Assembly (NCBI GenBank): GCA_942491415.1
Contig: CALOAD010000014.1
Span: forward strand, 496,001 to 560,000
From: CALOAD01 sp942491415
GTDB lineage: Bacteria; Cyanobacteriota; Vampirovibrionia; Gastranaerophilales; CALOAD01
Direction: 5' to 3'
Length of the DNA: 64,000 bases
The notes beneath the pieces are model-generated. The model was not told the DNA's origin, made no database searches, and was given only the letters and a program-made list of their open reading frames with translations. This document shows positions 45,066-51,965 of the stretch, in pieces; position 1 is the first letter of the stretch, and each line of letters starts with the position of its first letter. The translations under genes and the position numbers were made by a program.

Positions 45066-45650
45066 TTGATAAATATGACTGTTGATATAAAAAAATGGTT
45101 AAAAGAAAATCTTTCAAGCGAAAGGTTTGATCACGTAATAGGAGCTGAACAAACAGCAAAAGAACTTGCTATAAGGTTTAACGCCAATCCCGAAAAAGCC
45201 GCACTTGCAGGACTAACTCACGATTGCGCAAAATGCATGCAAACAGAAAACCTGCTAAAAATAATCAGAGATAATATAATTCCTGTAACTAACATGGAAC
45301 TAAAAAGTTTTAAAACTCTTCATGCTCCGGTAGGAGCTTTTATCGCTCAAAAAGAACTCGGTATTGAAGACCTTCAAATTCTTGACGCAATAAGATATCA
45401 CACCATAGGTCGTGTAAATATGACACTGCTTGATAAAATTGTATTTTTAGCAGATAAAATCGAGCCTAATACAAGAAGCGAGGAGTTTAGAAACAAAGTT
45501 TTAAACTCTCTAGACTCGACAAACAATGTTGATGAAGGTATTTTAATTTGCTATGATGCAACAATAAGAAGGCTTTTAGAAAGAAATCTTGTTATAAACC
45601 CTGAAACTATAAACGTCTATAACGACATTCTTTTAAGCCTTAAAAACTAA
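45066..45650 (+). CDS. yqeK: YqeK-type HD-domain hydrolase
   Basis: YqeK proteins hydrolyse diadenosine tetraphosphate symmetrically. The 194-residue protein shows the HD-domain ligands: RFDHVIGAEQTA, LAGLTHDCAKC (the His-Asp pair), LHAPVGAFIA and IRYHTIGR, then DKIVFLADKIEPNTR. It directly follows nadD, as in many bacteria; the usual next gene, rsfS, is absent. The TTG at 45066 has AAAGG nine bases upstream, while an ATG at 45075 is the more conservative start. Confidence 0.9.
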   Translation: MINMTVDIKKWLKENLSSERFDHVIGAEQTAKELAIRFNANPEKAALAGLTHDCAKCMQTENLLKIIRDNIIPVTNMELKSFKTLHAPVGAFIAQKELGIEDLQILDAIRYHTIGRVNMTLLDKIVFLADKIEPNTRSEEFRNKVLNSLDSTNNVDEGILICYDATIRRLLERNLVINPETINVYNDILLSLKN

Positions 45651-45763
45651 ACTCTTTTAAAGATTTTTAATCATAAATTTATATATTATATTTTGTTGAA
45701 AAAGAAAAACCCCTTCAATAAAACTTTGTAATAAAAAATTTACAGACTTTAAACTGTTTTTCA

Positions 45764-45796
45764 CTTCTTTTAAGTGCCCTTTAAAAGAAGCTTTTT
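45764..45796 (+). terminator. Intrinsic terminator after yqeK
   Basis: CTTCTTTTAA (45764-45773) pairs with TTAAAAGAAG (45781-45790) around GTGCCCT, followed by CTTTTTC. It lies about 110 bases past the yqeK stop. No gene is seen between yqeK and the histidine kinase (386 bases). Confidence 0.65.
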
Positions 45797-45948
45797 CAAT
45801 ACTATTTACCTTTAAAAACTCCTTTCAAAAAACCTTCCGGACTTTAAAAGTTTTGTTTGTAAAGTATTTGTCCATATTAATAAAATAATTTATTCTATTT
45901 GTTATATAACAAGAACAAATAAACTTTAATTCTTGACTATCCTTTAAA

Positions 45949-45954
45949 TATAAT
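45949..45954 (+). promoter_or_regulatory. Possible -10 box of the two-component operon
   Basis: A perfect TATAAT lies 83 bases before the ATG of the histidine kinase gene. No convincing -35 is found at 16-18 bases; TTGACT (45933-45938) is too close. The rest of 45797-46036 is AT-rich with no visible gene. Confidence 0.3.
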
Positions 45955-46036
45955 AAATCTGTAAATAAAACATCTACTTTTTGAAAACAGATTTATAATT
46001 CTAATTAATAGAACATCAAAGAACAGGCAAGCTTTT

Positions 46037-47614
46037 ATGTCCTTAAAAATACAAAATCCAAATATTGTTATAGTTGACGATGAACCACTCGTTACAACAA
46101 CTTTGAGCACTCTTCTTCAGCTGGAAGAAGGGCTGGAACCTGCCACTTTTAATTCACCGTTAAATGCTATTGAATACATCTCTAAAAATCCTGTTGATCT
46201 CGTTATATCCGACTTTTTAATGCCCGATATGAACGGGATCGAATTTTTAGCACAAGTAAAAAAGCTAACCCCTGATACAACAATGATATTATTAACCGGG
46301 TATGCCGATAAAGAAAGCGCTATAAAAGCAATTAACGAAATAGGTATCTACAGATACATCGAAAAACCATGGGATAATCAAGATCTTTTAATTTGCATAA
46401 AAAACGGACTTGAAAGAAGGCACCTGACACAAAGCCTGCAAAATAAAATACAAGAACTTTCCGTAGAAAAGAACAAAGTAGAAACCTATAATGAAAAACT
46501 GGAAAGCCTTGTTAAGCAAAGAACTTTAGAGCTTGAAAAAATAAATAAAAAACTAAGTGCAATAATAAATCATTGCGCCGATGGCATTGTTACCGTCTCA
46601 AAAACAGGTTTAATTTCTCAAGCAAATCCCGTTATGGAAAAGCTCTCCGGTATATCTAAAGAAGAAATACTAAACAATAACTTCGGTTCAATGTTTGCAG
46701 GGTCTCAACCTCTTGTTCACAAACAATTTAACGATACTAAAGACATACTGTTAAGTGAATACAAATTAATCAATAAAAACAAAGAAATCCCTGTAGAAAT
46801 GAGTTTTGCTCCCATTTTATCCGAGATTGAAAGCGAAGTAAAAGAATTCGTAGGGGTTATTCGTGATGTCACCACTCAACACGATTTAAACCGTCTGAGA
46901 GATGATTTTATAGCTACACTTACTCATGACCTTAGAACCCCACTACAAGCTGCTATTCAAACTTTAAGCTTTTTTACGGATGGAACACTTGGTGATCTTC
47001 CTGAACGTCAAAATCTTCTTTTAAATACAATGTCTCAAAGCTTCAAAGACATGCTGGGACTAGTAAACGCCCTTCTTGAAGTTTATCGTTATGAATCGGG
47101 AAAGCTAAGTGTTTGCAAAGACTTTTTCCCTACAATGTCATTCTTAGAGCAATGCATAGCTGAAATTGAATCTCTGGCAAAAACTAAAAATATAACTATC
47201 AAAATTCAATGCGAAACAGATTACAAAATATACGCCGATAAACAAGAACTCCGAAGAGTTTTGGCGAATTTCCTCGGAAATGCTATTAACTATACTCCGG
47301 AAAACGGAAATATAAAAGTTTCAGTTAAAAATGATTTAAAACAAATAATTTTAAGCGTTAAAGATACAGGAACCGGAATCCCTAAAGAAGACGTACCCTG
47401 TATGTTTAACAGGTTTTCTCAGGGAACAAGCAAAAAACGTTCGACAGGTACCGGATTAGGACTATATCTAAGTAAACAAATAATTGAAGCCCACGGAGGA
47501 AATGTTTGGCTGGAAAGTGAGTTAGGAAAAGGTAGTGAATTTTTCGCAGCAATTCCCTTTATCAAAAAGGAATGTAACGAATTTGCAAAAGACTCGATAA
47601 GTTCATATACATAA
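46037..47614 (+). CDS. Hybrid sensor: receiver-PAS-histidine kinase, 525 aa
   Basis: The order is unusual in that the receiver comes first. Receiver domain (residues 9-125) has acidic DDE at 14-16, phospho-acceptor Asp59 in VISDFLMPDMNG and Lys110 in EKPW. A coiled-coil (130-170) leads to a PAS domain (about 172-285, with ADGIVTVSKTG and GVIRDVTTQ). The kinase core has the His box THDLRTPLQ (His297), the N box ANFLGNAINYTPENG, and the G boxes DTGTGIP and GTGLGLYL. There are no membrane segments, so it is a cytoplasmic sensor. The next gene is a response regulator 54 bases on, its likely partner. Confidence 0.93.
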   Translation: MSLKIQNPNIVIVDDEPLVTTTLSTLLQLEEGLEPATFNSPLNAIEYISKNPVDLVISDFLMPDMNGIEFLAQVKKLTPDTTMILLTGYADKESAIKAINEIGIYRYIEKPWDNQDLLICIKNGLERRHLTQSLQNKIQELSVEKNKVETYNEKLESLVKQRTLELEKINKKLSAIINHCADGIVTVSKTGLISQANPVMEKLSGISKEEILNNNFGSMFAGSQPLVHKQFNDTKDILLSEYKLINKNKEIPVEMSFAPILSEIESEVKEFVGVIRDVTTQHDLNRLRDDFIATLTHDLRTPLQAAIQTLSFFTDGTLGDLPERQNLLLNTMSQSFKDMLGLVNALLEVYRYESGKLSVCKDFFPTMSFLEQCIAEIESLAKTKNITIKIQCETDYKIYADKQELRRVLANFLGNAINYTPENGNIKVSVKNDLKQIILSVKDTGTGIPKEDVPCMFNRFSQGTSKKRSTGTGLGLYLSKQIIEAHGGNVWLESELGKGSEFFAAIPFIKKECNEFAKDSISSYT

Positions 47615-47668
47615 GGTTAAAATATAAGAATAGGGAAATCGTTGAATAGTGAGTGATAAGGTGAAAAC

Positions 47669-48340
47669 ATGTCAGAAAAAATAAAAGTTCTGCTGGTGGA
47701 AGATCATACTATGACGAGAATGGGTCTTCAACTGGTACTCGAAAAAAATCAAGAAATTGACCTAATAGCAGAGGCTGAAGATGGACAAAAAGGTGTCGAT
47801 TTAGCTCGAAGACTTTATCCGGACGTTGTTTTAATGGATATAGGACTTCCTGTCATTGACGGAATTGAAGCTACAAAAAAAATAAAAGAGGCTGATATTG
47901 GAGCAAATATTCTGGTATTTACATCCAGAGACTCTGAAGATGATGTTTTTGCAGCATTAGGTGCCGGAGCTGATGGATATATTATGAAAGGGGCTAGTCC
48001 CGATCAACTTGTATCAGCCATAAAAGCCGTAAAAGAAGGTACTGCTTGGCTTGATCCTGCTATAGCAAAATTAGTACTTAGAAATGTAACTCAAAATGTT
48101 TCTGCTGATGGAATAGAAGGTAAAGATCCTACGAAATTCATTGCAAAAAGCGGAATTACTGAACGTGAACTTGAAGTTCTAAAGCTTATTGTAGAAGGTA
48201 ACTCAAACCCTCAAATAGCTGAAAAACTCTTTATTACAAGAGCTACAGCCAAGGCTCACGTACACAGTATTTTGCAAAAAATGTGCGTGGATGATCGAAC
48301 ACAAGCAGCAGTACTAGCAATGAGAGAAGGTATTGTTTAA
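47669..48340 (+). CDS. NarL/LuxR-family response regulator
   Basis: The 223-residue protein has a receiver (residues 5-120) with Glu-Asp at 10-12, phospho-acceptor Asp57 in DVVLMDIGLP and Lys in YIMKGASP, and a C-terminal LuxR-type HTH (about 155-215) with ITERELEVLKLIVEGNSNPQIAEKL truncated here to ITERELEVLKLIVEG, then RATAKAHVHSILQKM. It is a DNA-binding transcription factor, probably phosphorylated by the upstream kinase. It starts 54 bases after the kinase stop, and the secreted-protein gene follows after three bases. Confidence 0.94.
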   Translation: MSEKIKVLLVEDHTMTRMGLQLVLEKNQEIDLIAEAEDGQKGVDLARRLYPDVVLMDIGLPVIDGIEATKKIKEADIGANILVFTSRDSEDDVFAALGAGADGYIMKGASPDQLVSAIKAVKEGTAWLDPAIAKLVLRNVTQNVSADGIEGKDPTKFIAKSGITERELEVLKLIVEGNSNPQIAEKLFITRATAKAHVHSILQKMCVDDRTQAAVLAMREGIV

Positions 48341-48343
48341 TAA

Positions 48344-49186
48344 ATGACAAAAAAAACTTTATCATTTATTTTAATATTCGCTTTATCGGCAGTTTTTACT
48401 GCCGATAATTGTGCAACAGCAAAAAAACAACATCCGCCTAAACTTCCCATAATGCAATATACATTAGCAAAATATAACGATTACCCGGGGTTAAACGAGC
48501 TCAACTTTAAAGATATAACACAACAAAGACAAATAAATACACAAGGTGTTATCTCACCAAACCGTCGCCAAATGGTATATTCTGAAATTTATTATTATCC
48601 TCAACTCAACCGAATTTCTTCAAGTATTTATAATATAGACTTAAAACAATCCAGATCAACTATAAGAAACGTAATGAAAGCTTCAATAAAAGATCGAGAT
48701 AATAGCCCTTTGCTTACCACCGGATTAAATTCTTCTGAATCACAAATTTTCAGAACATTAACCGTTGTAGACTGGTCTGCTGATGGGTCTAAACTCCTCA
48801 TCAAAGAAAAAGCCGGTGAAACTCAAGGAGGTATATGGGCAACGTATATCTGGGTTTATGATTTTAAAACTCAAACAGCTTCAAAAATTGCCATAACCAG
48901 AGAGGCTGTAAAACATTTTTGGGAAGCAAATAAGGGGATAAACCTTGAAAAATACAGATGGGATGTAAACCCGATAGGTTGGGACTTATACAATCCTACA
49001 AGAATAGTTTTTGATGCTTACGGTTATGATAAAAGTGAAAGAAAATTTCTGGGTACTTTTAGTACCGATTATTACGAACAAACCACGCTTCTTTTGACTT
49101 TAGAAGAAAAAAAAGACATAAAAGTAAGCAAAAACGGTTTAGTTATGGTAAAAAAACTAAGACAAAAAGCCAAAGAATTGGATTAA
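48344..49186 (+). CDS. Secreted protein of unknown function, 280 aa
   Basis: A signal peptide (about residues 1-27) precedes a beta-rich protein. I do not recognise the family. A WSADGSKLLIKEK segment (near residue 146) and the INTQGVISPNRRQMVYSE segment resemble single blades of TolB/WD40-like propellers, but a full propeller is not evident. It is cotranscribed with the response regulator (three-base gap), so its product may be regulated by, or feed, the two-component pair. A hairpin follows the gene. Confidence 0.65.
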   Translation: MTKKTLSFILIFALSAVFTADNCATAKKQHPPKLPIMQYTLAKYNDYPGLNELNFKDITQQRQINTQGVISPNRRQMVYSEIYYYPQLNRISSSIYNIDLKQSRSTIRNVMKASIKDRDNSPLLTTGLNSSESQIFRTLTVVDWSADGSKLLIKEKAGETQGGIWATYIWVYDFKTQTASKIAITREAVKHFWEANKGINLEKYRWDVNPIGWDLYNPTRIVFDAYGYDKSERKFLGTFSTDYYEQTTLLLTLEEKKDIKVSKNGLVMVKKLRQKAKELD

Positions 49187-49203
49187 ATGTCATTAAAAAA
49201 ACA

Positions 49204-49246
49204 AACAAATGCCTTTATACATAAAGATTATATAAAGGCATTTGTT
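49204..49246. terminator. Hairpin after the two-component operon
   Basis: ACAAATGCCTTTATA pairs with TATAAAGGCATTTGT (arms within 49204-49219 and 49231-49246) around an 11-base loop. The T-run is short, so termination strength is uncertain. Confidence 0.6.
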
Positions 49247-49307
49247 GAGTATGCTAAACTGGTTAAAGAAGCGAGTATATGAATTTTTTCTAGAAAGACA
49301 GGCAAAA

Positions 49308-50414
49308 ATGATACCGATACTGGATTTAAAACGTCAATACAAACAAATACAAAACGACGTAGAAAATAATGTGCTGGATGTACTAAGATCAGGTAATTAT
49401 ATATTAGGACAAAACGTAAAAGCACTCGAACAAGAAGTTGCTGAATATATAGGTACAAAAAAAGCTGTAGGCGTTGCAAACGGTACTGATGCACTTGTTT
49501 TAGCACTAAGGGCTCTTGATATAGGTCCGGGAGATGAAGTAATTACTGTTTCATTCTCATTTTTTGCAACGGCAGAAACTATCGGAAACGTAGGTGCAAC
49601 ACCTGTTTTTGTTGACATTAACGATGATACATTTAATATTGATATAACTGAAATTGAAAATAAAATAACCCCTAAAACAAAGGCTATTATACCAGTTCAC
49701 TTATATGGACAACCTGCGGATATGGATCCTATTATTGAAATAGCTAAAAAATACGATCTTTTTGTTATAGAAGACTGTGCTCAAGCTATAGGAGCTGAAT
49801 ATAAAGGGAAAAAAATAGGTTCTTTCGGTGATATTGGATGTTTTAGTTTTTTCCCTTCCAAAAACCTTGGTGCTTTTGGAGATGGTGGAATTATAACTAC
49901 TAATAGCGAATACCTCTCAGATAGAATTATCGCCTTAAGAAATCATGGCGGTGCAGTTAGATATTACCACCAGGAACTCGGTTATAACAGTCGTCTTGAT
50001 GAAATCCAAGCAACAATATTAAGAGTTAAATTAAAACATCTGAATGAATGGAATGAAAAAAGAAGAGAAATAGCTTATAAATATAATGAACTTTTAAAAG
50101 ATGTACCTGAGGTTATTACACCTGTTGAAACAGAGAATACTAAATGTGTTTATCATCAATATACGATTCAGGTTCCCGAGCGAGATAAAATCCATGAAAT
50201 GCTTAAAGAAAAAGATGTAATGACTATGATTTACTATCCTGTGCCAATTCACCGACAAGAAGCTTTTAAATATCTTGGATTGCAGGAAAATATTTTGCCC
50301 GTTACAGAGGATTTAACAAAAAAAGTTATTTCGTTACCGATATTCCCTGAGTTAACCGAAGAAGAACAAATTTTAATAACAAATGCCATCAAGGAATGTC
50401 TGAAAAATTTATAA
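49308..50414 (+). CDS. DegT/DnrJ/EryC1-type PLP aminotransferase
   Basis: The 368-residue enzyme belongs to the sugar aminotransferase family. It begins MIPILDLKRQYKQI, then GVANGTDALVLALRAL (PLP phosphate contact), PVHLYGQPADMDPI, VIEDCAQAIGA (Asp and Gln contacts) and the Lys-bearing FFPSKNLGAFGDGG. The family transfers an amino group from Glu to keto-sugars for cell-surface glycans. The ATG at 49308 has AGG about six bases upstream; an ATG at 49242 would add 22 residues and overlap the hairpin. No other nucleotide-sugar gene is nearby. Confidence 0.9.
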   Translation: MIPILDLKRQYKQIQNDVENNVLDVLRSGNYILGQNVKALEQEVAEYIGTKKAVGVANGTDALVLALRALDIGPGDEVITVSFSFFATAETIGNVGATPVFVDINDDTFNIDITEIENKITPKTKAIIPVHLYGQPADMDPIIEIAKKYDLFVIEDCAQAIGAEYKGKKIGSFGDIGCFSFFPSKNLGAFGDGGIITTNSEYLSDRIIALRNHGGAVRYYHQELGYNSRLDEIQATILRVKLKHLNEWNEKRREIAYKYNELLKDVPEVITPVETENTKCVYHQYTIQVPERDKIHEMLKEKDVMTMIYYPVPIHRQEAFKYLGLQENILPVTEDLTKKVISLPIFPELTEEEQILITNAIKECLKNL

Positions 50415-50423
50415 CTAAAAAAC

Positions 50424-50458
50424 AAAAAAGAGAGTCATTAAATGACTCTCTTTTTTTT
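50424..50458. terminator. Intrinsic terminator after the aminotransferase gene
   Basis: AAAAAAGAGAGTCA (50424-50437) pairs with TGACTCTCTTTTTT (50443-50456), with a TTTTTTTT run. It also suits the convergent ribbon-helix-helix gene. Confidence 0.9.
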
Positions 50459-50489
50459 AAAATTTAAACCTTATAAAATCTGTCTGAGT

Positions 50490-50678
50490 TTAACCGATTA
50501 AATCTTCCAGAATAGCTGCATTTTTTGTTGCCATAGCTGTATTTCTTACACGATTTTTATTTACATACGTTCTTAATGCTTCTCTTATAAGTTCGCTTCT
50601 TGATCTTTGTTCATCATTTGCAACTTCATCAATTTTTGTTAAAAACTGCTCAGGCATTGAAATTAAAACTCTAGCCAT
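50490..50678 (-). CDS. Ribbon-helix-helix (CopG-type) regulator, 62 aa
   Basis: The N terminus ARVLISMPEQFLTKIDEVAN forms the ribbon and first helix, and RSRSELIREALRTYVNK the second helix, typical of CopG/MetJ/Arc regulators. Dimers bind DNA palindromes through the paired ribbon. The C-terminal 15 residues are extra. RHH proteins are often antitoxins, but no toxin gene is adjacent. A 17-bp palindrome lies 65 bases upstream and may be its own operator. Confidence 0.85.
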   Translation of the reverse strand: MARVLISMPEQFLTKIDEVANDEQRSRSELIREALRTYVNKNRVRNTAMATKNAAILEDLIG

Positions 50679-50742
50679 TTTTTCTCTCCTTTTATATTTA
50701 CTCTCTGTGCAATTGTCTGCCTCTTACATCTATTAAAAAACA

Positions 50743-50759
50743 AATTGTTGTACACAATT
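50743..50759. promoter_or_regulatory. Palindrome upstream of the RHH gene, possible operator
   Basis: AATTGT and ACAATT flank TGTAC, giving a near-perfect palindrome 65 bases upstream of the RHH gene. Size and position suit autoregulation by an RHH dimer. Confidence 0.4.
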
Positions 50760-50859
50760 GCTTGTTTAGTATATATCTCATATATACCTGTTACATTTCT
50801 TAACGTCCGGACTCTTCGAAATTACAAAAGAGCCAATGATTTCTCAAAATTTAAAAAAT

Positions 50860-51958
50860 TTAAATCTTAGTTTTTAAAAACGCTTCTATAAAACCATCAA
50901 TTTCGCCGTTCATAACAGCATCCACGTTGCCCACCTCAAAGCCCGTTCTAAGGTCTTTAACCATTTTATAAGGATGAAAGACATACGATCGAATTTGACT
51001 GCCAAAATTCACGTCCATAGCCTCACCTTTAAGCTCGGATAATTTTTTTTCATGTTCCATTTGTTTTATTACAAGAAGTTTTGAAGCCAGCATTTCCATT
51101 GCAAGTTCTTTATTTTGCAATTGAGAGCGTTCTTGTTGACATTTCACAACGATGCCACTCGGCTTATGATATATTCTAACAGCTGTTTCAACCTTATTAA
51201 CGTTCTGTCCACCTGCACCACCTGCTCTCATTGTTTCAAATTCAATCTCTTCAGGAGGTATGCTTATTTTCTTGTCAAAATCTTTTATTACAGGACTCAC
51301 TTCTAACGATGCAAAACTTGTTTGGCGTTTATTACTTGAATTAAAAGGCGATAAACGCACAAGCCTGTGTACGCCTTTTTCTGCCTGGGCATATCCATAA
51401 GCATATTTCCCCGAGATTTTAATAGTCGCACTTTTTATGCCTGCTTCTTCTCCATCGGAACAATCCAAAAGATCGACTTTCCAACCTTTTGACTCCGCCC
51501 ATCTTGTGTACATTCGAAGAAGCATTTGAGCCCAATCTTGCGCATCAGTTCCACCGGCTCCGGCATTCACTGTTAAAATTGCATCAGAAGAATCATACTC
51601 ACCGCCAAGCATTTTTTGCAATTCCCATTTATCAAGCTCTTTCGTTAGCTCTTTTATAGTTGTTTCTATCTCAGAATATAAAGAAGCATCTTCTTCCTCT
51701 TGAGCTAATTCAACAAGCACTTCGGCATCTTCCAACCTAGAAGTCCAGTTATTTACAAGCTCAAAAACAGACTTATACTCACTTAATTCTTGAGATAAAT
51801 TTTGAGCTTTTTGTTGATCGTTCCAAATATCAGGCTTTTGAAGCTGTTTTTCAAGCTCATCAATTTTACTTTGAGCAAAAGGAAGGTCAAAGACACTCCT
51901 TTGCTTGATTGACTCTACCTTTTAGATCTTCCAGCTTTTTTTTATATTCCGCTAACAT
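50860..51958 (-). CDS. prfB: Peptide chain release factor 2, with +1 programmed frameshift
   Basis: RF2 ends translation at UGA and UAA. The start (ATG, 51958) leads into MLAEYKKKLEDLKGRVNQ, then the frame meets TGA at codon 24 (51887-51889). A +1 shift at CTT TGA C continues LDLPFAQSKIDELEKQ into the main body, which has the GGQ motif (GGAGGQNVNK near residue 240) and an RF2-type domain throughout; total about 365 residues. An AGGAG three bases before CTT is the internal Shine-Dalgarno stimulator, as in the classical prfB site. The gene begins seven bases after the secA stop, so the two are cotranscribed. Confidence 0.95.
51886..51900 (-). promoter_or_regulatory. prfB +1 frameshift site (RF2 autoregulation)
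   Basis: Read on the minus strand: AGGAG, three bases (TGT), CTT, in-frame TGA and C. When RF2 is scarce, slow termination at TGA lets the ribosome slip +1 on CTT; when RF2 is abundant the peptide ends after 23 residues. All elements of the known site are present. Confidence 0.92.
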
Positions 51959-51965
51959 TATTTTC

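Noticed and set aside
45933..45954. TTGACT and TATAAT as a full promoter
   Set aside because: The boxes are separated by only ten bases, too few for a sigma-70 promoter; only the -10 is kept at low confidence.
50490..50678. A toxin-antitoxin module with the RHH protein
   Set aside because: No plausible toxin frame lies on either side; the neighbours are an aminotransferase and prfB.
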